A stretch of DNA of 8,922 nucleotides from Phycisphaerales bacterium (GTDB taxonomy: Bacteria; Planctomycetota; Phycisphaerae; Phycisphaerales; SM1A02). Location: contig SLDM01000140.1 in the NCBI GenBank assembly GCA_007125255.1, positions 1 to 8,922 of the forward strand. Direction: 5' to 3'. Under the pieces are notes generated by a model. It made no database searches. It saw nothing but the letters and a program-made list of their open reading frames with translations, and was not told where the DNA came from. Below, piece after piece: positions 1 through 6,623 of this stretch (position 1 is the stretch's first letter; every line of letters begins with the position of its first letter). The position numbers and the translations under genes are program-made.

Positions 1-131
1 ATCTGGCGCAGGTGTTCGGCGGTTTGCACGCCAATTTCGAAATGCACCTTGAACCACCCGTGATGGACGGTACGTTTGAGCCGTTTCGGATCGAAATCGA
101 AAAAATTCGTTATCGGAAAGAGACGTATTGA
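1..131 (+). CDS. 3' end of an unidentified protein gene (partial)
   Basis: An open frame enters from the left edge (first whole codon at base 3) and stops at TGA 129-131, giving the last 42 residues of a protein. They begin LAQVFGGLHANFEMHLEPP and end IEIEKIRYRKETY. The composition, with mixed charged and hydrophobic residues and a basic end, looks like real coding sequence, but I do not recognise the family. Its stop codon overlaps the ATG of the next gene by one base (TGATG, 129-133), an arrangement typical of translational coupling, so the two probably belong to one operon. The start and most of the protein lie outside the window, so no function can be given. Confidence 0.6.
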   Translation, partial: LAQVFGGLHANFEMHLEPPVMDGTFEPFRIEIEKIRYRKETY

Positions 132-2633
132 TGAGCCGCTTTGTATGTGCCGTCAGCGCGATCCTGCTCGCGACTGGTCTGAGCTTCGGATCATGTCCCG
201 GCGATCTCAATGGCGATGGTTCGGTGGACGCGATCGATCTGCTGGCGCTCCTGTCGGCGTGGGGACCGTGCGCCGATCCCCGTGATTGCCCGGGTGACCT
301 TGACGGCGATGGCGCGGTCAACGTTCCGGACCTGCTCCAGATGCTGAATTCCTGGGGGGGCGTGTCCACCAACCGGTTCCGGCCACGGCGGGGCGCTGTA
401 CCTCGATCAGGGCGACACCATCGTTCCGCTGCCGGCCTCTCTGACCTCGGGAGATTTCTCGATCACGGGGTGGGTTCGGAAGACCGACTCCGGCAACTTT
501 CGCCGCGCGCTGGCGCTGCGGTCGGAGGACGAGCTGATTCTCTCGCTTCGCCTCGCGGGCGGGAATGACGATCTGGTGCAACTCAACACCCTTCAGGGAA
601 CGGCAAACCCGGTCGTCAATGTCGGTCGCGGCAATGCCGTCGGCTCCTGGATGCTGGTCACGATCTCCTGGGATCAAAGGGAGCAGACCGCCACGCTTCA
701 TGTGGCCAGCAGCGCCTTTGAGGGACCGACCGTTCGGTCGGTCTCCCAGACCATCCCCCGCGGATTGCCACCGGCAGCGACTTTTGAACCGAGAAGCAGC
801 ACCCAGACCCCGCTGGTGGGAGCGGTCGGCTGCTGGGCGATTCGGCCGCGCCGTATGACGGCGGCAGACGCGCACGAAATGTACGCCACTGCTCCGGGCC
901 TGCGTGATCCGCAGTCGCCGATCAATCATCAGGATGGTTGGAACGAATCTGGAATCATTGCCGGATACTATGGCGTCGCGCAGCTGCCCGCCGAGATCAG
1001 CAACACTTCGGATCCCGATTATGTCCCGCGCAACCTCGGCCGGCGGATCGGGTCCCCCGTGGATTCCGGCGATCTTCTGATTTACAAGTATGGCGGAGGA
1101 GTCGCCAACAGCGGCTCACTGATCACGCCGCGGGCCGTGATGATCGTGGGCGAACCGAAGTATCGCTTCGAAAGCGATTCCACCTGGTCATTCCGGACCG
1201 CTTCTCCGGAACCCGCGGTCGCGGAAGCGAACAGTGAGGGGCTCGCACGATGGGCTTTCGCGCAGCCGGAGTCGCCGGTGATCATTGCGACCTGCGGAAA
1301 CTCGCGCAACGTGCGCCAGTTCAGCTATCCCTCGACGGACGCGCTGGACGACGTGCCGCACGGCTTCGCCGCCAGTCAGCACGCCGCAATGCTGCTTCAC
1401 CGCCGCGAGTTGTGCGGGGGCAACATGAACGTGCTCATCCATCTCGGCACGGGGCGCCGGCAACCCGGATTCGAGGGAGATGCCGCGCCGGTCACGAGCG
1501 GCCAGGTCGAGACCGTCGCCGGCGACAGTCACTTCTCCCGCGCTTTCTGGAACAGCGTTAACGGGAATGGTGCCGGCCCCGGCCAGCCGGTGTCCCTTGC
1601 CCACGACGCGGAGATCACGTTGTATGCCGATCCGATTTCCGACAGCCGGTTTCTCGGTCCGGATGATCCCTGGCATCTCAGCGTGACGTTTCTCAAGTAT
1701 CCCGGCGCGCCCGGAGTTTCGGTCCGCGCGGTCGAGAGTTCATCGAAGTCCGGCCCCGGCACGCCGGCCGGAGGAACGCTGACGTTTGACGCCGACACGA
1801 CCCGGGCGACGCATCTCTTCGATTCCGCGGCGGATGCGCTCGATCAGGAGGCGCTGGTGCTCAGCCTCGGTGATCCGAGTGCCGCCGAGGTACTCGAGCC
1901 CGGCGACCTCATCTACAACGTCGATCAGAATTCGCTCGCGGAGGTCGCGTTGGTTGACCGGGATGGTATCGCGCTGCGACACGCTTTCGAGACGCCACCG
2001 CAGCATGGCGATCTCCTTCGATTCGGCCCGCTCGGCTACGGCATGGCAGAGGTTGGCAATCCGCCGACCGGCGAACCGCACCGTGGTATTCGAGTAAGTG
2101 CAGGTCGCGGCGAGGGGCTGGGTCCCGTGCTCCTCGGCGGGCAGAGCCTGCGCACCGCGCGCGAGGGCGCGTGGTTCCAGTTCGTTCAGACCGGCTGGGG
2201 TGGTAACGGCGTTGTGCCCCAGATGAACGAGTCGTTCGCCAGGACGATCCCCCTGCTGCTCGAGTTGTACGAAGCCCGGTTTGCCATCGTCTTTGATCCC
2301 TACCAGGGCAGTTCGCCGTTCAGCCAGAGCTTTCCGCAATTCGGCGCGCTGCTGCAGGAAGCCTCCACCATCGAGGAGGTAACGTTTCTGGTCGGTCAGA
2401 CCAACTCCGTCGCCGGGGGACAGGAAACCGGCTATCACAACTGGGCCATCAACCAGTCTGAGTTTCCCGCGATCAGCATCACCGGTTCACCGATGATCGG
2501 CGATCAGCGCGCCCAACTCAACTATGGGGGCGTGCAGAACATCTCGCACCCCGCGACGGAGTGCTTCCAGCGCGTCATGCAGGCGGTTGAAGCGTTGGCC
2601 GGGGAGGCGTACGTCGTTCCCGGCGCGGAGTGA
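131..2633 (+). CDS. secreted dockerin-LamG protein, interrupted by a +1 G frameshift
   Basis: Seen: from ATG 131 the frame encodes a signal peptide (hydrophobic residues about 4-18), then two dockerin-like EF-hand repeats at residues 22-78 (CPGDLNGDGSVDAIDLL, then CPGDLDGDGAVNVPDLL). It then slips out of frame at a seven-G run (354-360). Left as is, the first frame runs with non-protein-like sequence to a stop at 566-568, while the coherent protein continues in frame 3 to 2633. Removing one G restores the repeat ending WGAC and gives one 833-residue protein. Residues about 85-258 look like a LamG/concanavalin-like domain (ALYLDQGD, FSITGWVR, WMLVTISWD). The remaining 575 residues are not recognised. 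A TTG at 128 is an alternative start, but ATG 131 overlaps the upstream stop and has GGAAAGAG at 115-122. Inference: an exported carbohydrate-binding or cell-surface protein. If the frameshift is real, the gene is broken; an internal GTG at 576 would give a 685-residue product with no signal peptide. Confidence 0.75.
354..360 (+). other. frameshift site: run of seven G
   Basis: Seven consecutive G follow the T of the tryptophan codon in the second dockerin repeat. With six G the codons read Trp-Gly-Ala-Cys-Pro, matching the WG.C end of every other dockerin repeat in the window (WGPC, WGLC, WGAC, WGEC, WGVC). With seven G the reading frame moves and a conserved cysteine is lost. This places the event precisely. 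It may be a sequencing or assembly error, a fixed mutation, or a slippage-prone contingency tract; the sequence alone cannot tell these apart. Confidence 0.8.
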
Positions 2634-2654
2634 TTCCACCCCTCGCAACCGCCC

Positions 2655-2746
2655 GGGTGCCATGCATCAATCGCGAAGCGTGAAGCATGCTGCTGCAAGT
2701 ATCGCGCGAGCTCATGCTTCGCCCTTCGGGACGAAGCATGGCACCC
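2655..2746. repeat. 92-bp palindromic double-hairpin intergenic element
   Basis: Perfect 11-bp terminal inverted repeats bound the element: GGGTGCCATGC at 2655-2665 and GCATGGCACCC at 2736-2746. Inside are two hairpins. The right one pairs CATGCTTCG (2713-2721) with CGAAGCATG (2732-2740), and its stem is extended by CCC-TTC-GGG. The left one pairs CATGCATCA (2661-2669) with TGAAGCATG (2681-2689), 8 of 9 matching, around CGC-GAA-GCG. No coding frame fits it. TGCCA-type palindromes of this kind recur between genes in planctomycete genomes, from general knowledge. It could be a non-autonomous mobile element or a REP-like structure, and it may also end transcripts of the upstream gene. Confidence 0.7.
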
Positions 2747-2895
2747 CGAGAAATCCGGGCCTGTCCCGGCACCATCCCTCTTTCTCTGGTCGGCTCGAGG
2801 GATTGACCAGCCGCGCCGGCCGGGTATGATTGTTCGGGTTCTGATTGGCTTTCCACCGAACCGCTGCCCCCCACTCCTCCCCCGGCGATGAAGCC

Positions 2896-4116
2896 ATGCT
2901 CACCACGCTGTTCCTGGATCTGAACTCGTACTTCGCCTCGGCGGAGCAGCAGCTCCGGCCCGCCCTGCGCGGCCGCCCGGTCGGCGTGGTGCCGGTGATG
3001 GCGGAGACGACCTGCTGTATTGCCGCAAGCTACGAAGCCAAGGCCCACGGCGTAAAGACCGGCACGCGGGTCAGCGAAGCGCGGCGGCTCTGTCCGGCGA
3101 TCACGTTCGTCAAGGCCCGCCCCGAAACGTACGTCGACCTGCACCACCAGGTCATCCGCGCGGTGGAGCGCTGCGTGCCCGTCGCCGCAATCCACTCGAT
3201 CGATGAACTGCACTGCACCCTGCTCGGCCGGGAGCGCGAGCCGGAACGGGCGGTTGAGCTTGCCCGCCAGATCAAGGCGAGCATTGCCGCGCATGTCGGT
3301 GAGCAGCTTCGCTCATCGATCGGAATCGCGCCGAATCGGTTTCTCGCCAAGGTCGGCACCGAACTGGAGAAGCCGGACGGTCTGGTCGTGATTGAGCGGA
3401 AGGACCTGCCGGGGAAACTCCTCGGTCTGTCGCTGCGCGACCTGCCCGGCATCGGGCCGCGCATGCACCAGCGCCTGCAGGCCCGCGGGGTGGATTCGGT
3501 CGAACGACTGTGCGCGCTGTCGGAAGGCGAGATGCAGGCGATCTGGCAGAGCGTGGTCGGCCGGACCTGGTTCCGCTGGCTGCGCGGTGAGGAGGTCTGG
3601 GAGCCGCCATCGCGCCGGCGTTCGATCGGGCACCAGCACGTCCTGCCGCCCGAGCGGCGCACGCAGGAGGGCGGCCGAGGCGTCCTGGTGCGACTCATCA
3701 GCAAGGCCGCGACGCGCCTGCGCTCGCTCGGCTACTGGGCGCGGCAGATGACGGTCGGTGTCATGTGCCTCGACGATCGAACGTGGCACCGCACGGTGAA
3801 ACTCCCCTTGACGCAGGACACGATGGAGCTCTTGGGCGCGTTCGGATCGATCTGGCCGGCCCACGCCGCGCGGGTTCTGCCCGGAACGCCTCTGCGGGTA
3901 TCGATCACCCTGCACGAGCTGGAAGCAAGCGCAAGCGTGGCGCCGCCGCTCTTCCCGGGCGCGCAGAAGGGAATGCAACTGGCCCGGACGATGGATGCGA
4001 TCAACACGAAGTTCGGCCGGGCGGCGGTGTATCCGGGATCGATGCACGATTCACGCAATGCCGCCCCGGCGCGGATTGCGTTCAAGAGCATTCCCGATTT
4101 TGACGCTGCCGGGTGA
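2896..4116 (+). CDS. Y-family (DinB/UmuC-like) translesion DNA polymerase
   Basis: A 406-residue protein with the Y-family fold order. It should copy damaged DNA in the cytoplasm with low fidelity and no proofreading. Seen: palm motif FLDLNSYFAS with Asp8, fingers motif CCIAASYEAKAHGVKTG (40-56), palm motif HSIDELHC with Asp103 and Glu104, then SIGIAPNRFLAKVGTELEKP (141-160), a helix-hairpin-helix thumb (LRDLPGIGPRMHQRL, 180-194) and a little-finger region from about 240. Asp8, Asp103, Glu104 and the steric-gate Phe13 fall at the same numbers as in E. coli DinB, so catalysis looks intact. The D-x-N in motif I, however, resembles UmuC rather than the D-x-D of DinB, so I assign no symbol. There is no clear C-terminal clamp-binding motif; APPLF near residue 350 is a possible degenerate one. 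ATG 2896 is chosen because it places motif I at residue 8; a TTG at 2845 would add 17 unlikely residues. No LexA-like box or imuA/dnaE2 neighbour is seen. Confidence 0.93.
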   Translation: MLTTLFLDLNSYFASAEQQLRPALRGRPVGVVPVMAETTCCIAASYEAKAHGVKTGTRVSEARRLCPAITFVKARPETYVDLHHQVIRAVERCVPVAAIHSIDELHCTLLGREREPERAVELARQIKASIAAHVGEQLRSSIGIAPNRFLAKVGTELEKPDGLVVIERKDLPGKLLGLSLRDLPGIGPRMHQRLQARGVDSVERLCALSEGEMQAIWQSVVGRTWFRWLRGEEVWEPPSRRRSIGHQHVLPPERRTQEGGRGVLVRLISKAATRLRSLGYWARQMTVGVMCLDDRTWHRTVKLPLTQDTMELLGAFGSIWPAHAARVLPGTPLRVSITLHELEASASVAPPLFPGAQKGMQLARTMDAINTKFGRAAVYPGSMHDSRNAAPARIAFKSIPDFDAAG

Positions 4117-4205
4117 GCGCCCGTCCGGGAACATCCGCGCCGGCCTGCCCCGCCCGAGCCTCTCCTTGCCCTGATTAACACCTCGGCGCGAGATCCGGTT
4201 TTCCC

Positions 4206-4234
4206 TTGCCCGACGGCGCCGATGCGGTCATACT
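4206..4234 (+). promoter_or_regulatory. possible sigma70-type promoter for the 4396 gene
   Basis: TTGCCC (4206-4211) and CATACT (4229-4234) are separated by exactly 17 bases, each matching four of six consensus positions. They lie in the gap between the polymerase gene and the next exported-protein gene and would give a leader of about 155 bases. Matches of this quality occur by chance in GC-rich DNA, so this is only a candidate. Confidence 0.3.
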
Positions 4235-4337
4235 CTCGGGACGTGGGTGACGGGAACATCCGGGTGGATCGGAATCGGCCAGTTTCGGGAAAGGCCGGGT
4301 CCGGAAGCGCGATCAGAAGGCGCGCCACGCTCACCGC

Positions 4338-4362
4338 ACGGTCACCATCGGTTCGTGACCGT
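4338..4362. promoter_or_regulatory. 8-bp perfect dyad upstream of the 4396 gene
   Basis: ACGGTCAC (4338-4345) is mirrored by GTGACCGT (4355-4362) around a 9-base loop, ending 33 bases before the start codon and 21 before the Shine-Dalgarno sequence. It could be an operator for a dimeric regulator or a hairpin in the leader. No T-tract follows, so an attenuator-type terminator is unlikely. Confidence 0.4.
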
Positions 4363-4395
4363 CCTGGAAACCCACGAAAGAACGAGGTAACTGGC

Positions 4396-5433
4396 ATGAA
4401 TACCGGACTGAATCGCAGGCAGGCAGGTGGCTCTCACCCCGGCTCCCGGGCGCACGTTCTGGCTGGTTGCGTCCTCTCCCTTTCCGTAGGGCTCACCTCG
4501 GGACTCGCCGACGATTCGCCGCGGGTGACCTACGTCACCGCGGATCGCTATGCGGAGTTGCCCCTGGACGAGCCGCAGCCCTTCTACCCGCTGACGGCAC
4601 TGATGGTCGACGAGACCGGCCACATCGCCGTGGCCAGCTCCGCAGGGGCACCGGCCGCGTCGTACTATTACGACCTGGAAACACTGAAGCTGCTCGGCCG
4701 GGCGCCGTACGTCATGCTGGATGCGCTGGATTACAACGGTTCGCTGTACGCGGGCGCTGCCGGCATGTTCGTGGGAATCGGCGCCGAGCTCTACAACGCC
4801 GCCCCCTCGCTGCTGCGAAGTCAGTGGGAGACCTTCCCGGTTGGCGGGACACTGGCCCACACCAAGACGCCGGCGGTGGCGCTCTTCGAGCACGATGGCG
4901 AGACGCGGATCCTGGTGGCGGGTCAGCAGGTCTACGATACCGACGGTAGACTCCTGTACGAGGTCAGCGGCGCGCCGTTCATGCAGGATATGCTCTACGA
5001 CAGGACGGACGCCGACGGTTACCACTACTTCTGGTACACGCGGCCGCTCAGCTCGGACGGACCGAGGAATACGCTTTCCCGCGCTTGTATTGACCCGGAC
5101 CTGACGGTCTTCCGAACCATCGAGCATCTAATCATTGCCGACGGCCCGAAAATGGTGGGCGGGCTGACGCGCGATCCGGACGACCCGCGGCGATTCTTCA
5201 TCGGCAGCCCGTTCGACCAGCGGATCTATGAAACGAATATCCCGGACCTGTCGGCGTGCATCGGAGATGTCACCGAGTCCGACTCGGTCGGGATTCCGGA
5301 CCTGCTGCGCGTACTGGACGCATGGGGCTTGTGTGGCGACGACCCGTGTCCGGAGGACACCAACGGCAACGGCCGCGTGGATGTACTGGACCTGCTCAAT
5401 GTCCTGGAAAACTGGGGTGCCTGCTCCGGGTAA
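4396..5433 (+). CDS. exported protein with C-terminal dockerin-like pair
   Basis: A 345-residue protein. ATG 4396 is preceded by GAGGT at 4384-4388 with a 7-base spacer, which decides the start; the upstream open frame (from 4222) is arginine-rich and not protein-like. Residues 1-38 form a signal peptide (basic n-region with RR at 7-8, core VLAGCVLSLSVGL) with likely cleavage at GLA|DDS. The middle (40-285) has beta-rich stretches such as LMVDETGHIAVASS and RILVAGQQVYDTDGRLLYEV that resemble beta-propeller blades, but no named family is recognised. Residues 288-343 hold two dockerin-like EF-hand repeats ending WGLC and WGAC. The second (DTNGNGRVDVLD, 321-332) keeps all the calcium ligands. 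The first (DVTESDSVGIPD, 291-302) has lost several and probably binds calcium poorly. Role unknown; it is likely exported and tethered or assembled through the dockerin pair. Confidence 0.85.
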   Translation: MNTGLNRRQAGGSHPGSRAHVLAGCVLSLSVGLTSGLADDSPRVTYVTADRYAELPLDEPQPFYPLTALMVDETGHIAVASSAGAPAASYYYDLETLKLLGRAPYVMLDALDYNGSLYAGAAGMFVGIGAELYNAAPSLLRSQWETFPVGGTLAHTKTPAVALFEHDGETRILVAGQQVYDTDGRLLYEVSGAPFMQDMLYDRTDADGYHYFWYTRPLSSDGPRNTLSRACIDPDLTVFRTIEHLIIADGPKMVGGLTRDPDDPRRFFIGSPFDQRIYETNIPDLSACIGDVTESDSVGIPDLLRVLDAWGLCGDDPCPEDTNGNGRVDVLDLLNVLENWGACSG

Positions 5434-5454
5434 GCCCCTGCTCGAAATCTCCAT

Positions 5455-5480
5455 CCCCGCTGCGGGCCAGCCGCGCGGGG
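5455..5480. terminator. weak GC hairpin between convergent genes
   Basis: CCCCGC (5455-5460) can pair with GCGGGG (5475-5480) across a 14-base loop in the 69-base gap between the 4396 gene and the convergent minus-strand gene. No T-run follows on either strand, so it is at best a weak or factor-assisted transcription end. Confidence 0.25.
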
Positions 5481-5502
5481 TCTTGCGGACGGCGCGCGGG
5501 GA

Positions 5503-6261
5503 TCAGCCCGTCATGGCAAGTTGTCCTTCCTCTTCGCCCGCCGCGATACGCTCCTGGGTCCATGGCCGGGAGTCCGGTCGTTCCGTTCTTACCCCGAGCG
5601 GCATGGCGAAGTGAAGCTCGACCGGGTTGATCAGCACCATGTCGCGCGATCCTTCCAGAACCCCGGTCTTGAACGCGCCGCCGCTCCAGTCCGCCGGCAG
5701 CGTGCCGCATTCCAGGCCGGGCTTCTTGCGCCAGCACGCCCCGTGACTGCGGGGGTAGTAACTGTTCGCCGCCATTTCGATCGTCACGACTTCTCCCTGA
5801 AGATGTCGCGGCACCGCGATGGGCTGATGAATGACGCCGAAGTCCCCGCCGCCGGCGCGGAAGGCGAAGGAGATGTCACGAGAATCCTCCCGAACGAGAA
5901 AGCTGTCCTCCGGGCATCGAAGATGAACGATGACCTCCGCGAGATTCTCATGGCGATTCTGGTAGTAGAGCGAGATTTCGGCCTGGTCGCCGTTCACCCG
6001 CACCGTGGGGAGAAACGACAGCCCATCGACCTCGTAGTAGACCGGGCCGACAACCTCCCGAAGATGATCGGGCAGTTTGTCTTCGATGACCATGCCGTAG
6101 TACAGCCACCCCCCGAGGCCGGCGGCAAGGGCCAGCGTCCCGTAGCGCTGGGCGGTCAGCAGTGTCGCCGTCTCGGGATTCAGAACGAACCAGACGATGA
6201 ACGCCCAGACACCGCAGGCGATCAGGGCGACGATCAGCGTGAAGTTTCGAATCTCGTGCAT
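5503..6261 (-). CDS. two-helix membrane protein of unknown function
   Basis: A 252-residue protein starting at ATG 6261-6259. On the minus strand GGGAGG lies about nine bases upstream of the start, a good ribosome site. Two hydrophobic helices are visible at residues about 8-27 (LIVALIACGVWAFIVWFVL) and 41-59 (GTLALAAGLGGWLYYGMVI), joined by a short loop. The remaining 190 residues are soluble and beta-rich (YYEVDGLSFLPTVRVNGDQ, AEISLYYQNRHENLAEV, VVTIEMAANSYYP), with three cysteines at 116, 176 and 185; the last two, in GACWRKKPGLECG, could form a disulfide if that part is outside the cytoplasm. The tail after residue 225 is charged. I recognise no family. It is convergent with the 4396 gene, divergent from pdxH, and has no obvious operon partner. 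A long open frame on the opposite strand (5521-6627) is its shadow. Confidence 0.8.
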   Translation of the reverse strand: MHEIRNFTLIVALIACGVWAFIVWFVLNPETATLLTAQRYGTLALAAGLGGWLYYGMVIEDKLPDHLREVVGPVYYEVDGLSFLPTVRVNGDQAEISLYYQNRHENLAEVIVHLRCPEDSFLVREDSRDISFAFRAGGGDFGVIHQPIAVPRHLQGEVVTIEMAANSYYPRSHGACWRKKPGLECGTLPADWSGGAFKTGVLEGSRDMVLINPVELHFAMPLGVRTERPDSRPWTQERIAAGEEEGQLAMTG

Positions 6262-6320
6262 CGGCAGGCCCTCCCACCGGTGGCCCCGTGGGGCGCATGG
6301 GGTGAACGATCCCGCGCGTC

Positions 6321-6335
6321 CGGCCCTGAGGGCCG
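6321..6335. repeat. short perfect hairpin CGGCCC-TGA-GGGCCG
   Basis: A 6-bp all-GC stem with a three-base loop. No T-tract follows on either strand, so it is not a standard intrinsic terminator. It lies about 60 bases upstream of the membrane protein start codon and just before the 16-bp tandem repeat. Confidence 0.4.
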
Positions 6336-6355
6336 CGACCCGCGCACGTGGCTCT

Positions 6356-6387
6356 CATCCCGTCCGAATGGCATCCCGTCCGAATGG
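6356..6387. repeat. perfect 16-bp tandem duplication
   Basis: CATCCCGTCCGAATGG occurs twice back to back (6356-6371 and 6372-6387) with no mismatch. It lies between two divergent genes, about 240 bases upstream of pdxH and 95 upstream of the membrane protein gene. It may be a recent slippage duplication or a pair of binding sites; the absence of divergence favours a recent event. Confidence 0.75.
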
Positions 6388-6515
6388 CCCTTCAACCGGT
6401 CTTTCGACCCGGCTTGCCTTCAACCTCCCCGTTTCCTCATCCTGCCTGCGCACACGCCCGTTCGATCGGCAGGAAGCGAGAACCCGCCGCAGGGTCAACG
6501 GACCGACTTCTTCCT

Positions 6516-6521
6516 TATAGT
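6516..6521 (+). promoter_or_regulatory. possible -10 element for pdxH
   Basis: TATAGT matches five of six positions of TATAAT and sits in a locally AT-richer stretch 103 bases before the pdxH start. The hexamer 17 bases upstream (GGTCAA) is a poor -35 match, so support is weak. Confidence 0.3.
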
Positions 6522-6623
6522 ATCGTGCCTGAATCTCCGAATGCGAATACATTTTTCCAGGGTTTGGTCAGTCCAACCGTGGAATTCCGGATGTCTCGTT
6601 CCGTTTTTCACGAGGATTCGTCC

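Larger units (their letters stand above)
6262..6623. other. divergent intergenic region upstream of pdxH
   Basis: These 362 bases separate the minus-strand membrane protein from pdxH and should hold both promoters. A GC hairpin (CGGCCC-TGA-GGGCCG, 6321-6335), a smaller one (GCCCC-GT-GGGGC, 6283-6294) and a 16-bp tandem duplication lie within it. Open frames crossing it are not protein-like, and I see no small gene or RNA gene. Confidence 0.6.

Noticed and set aside
149..199. Lipoprotein signal in the first dockerin protein
   Set aside because: Cys22 follows Phe-Gly-Ser, a poor lipobox, and this Cys is already explained as the conserved first cysteine of the dockerin repeat.
131..568. A separate 145-residue dockerin-only protein ending at 568
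   Set aside because: After the G-tract the residues turn into Arg-rich, non-protein-like sequence, while frame 3 continues with LamG-like sequence from the same point. A frameshifted single gene explains this better, although it is what would be translated if the seven G are real.
1740..2438. A 232-codon minus-strand open frame inside the dockerin-LamG gene
   Set aside because: It is antisense to coherent coding sequence, Arg- and Gly-rich, with no recognisable motif.
1530..2620. SGNH or sialate esterase assignment for the C-terminal part of the first large gene
   Set aside because: GDS, GQS and HPA strings occur, but not in the order and context of the catalytic blocks, so I do not call the enzyme.
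4222..4395. N-terminal extension of the exported dockerin protein
   Set aside because: It would bury the signal peptide behind 58 Arg-rich residues, and a good GAGGT lies before ATG 4396.
6348..6623. N-terminal extension of pdxH by 92 codons
   Set aside because: The extension is Pro-, Ser- and Arg-rich, crosses the tandem repeat and matches nothing in the oxidase family; ATG 6624 has its own ribosome site.
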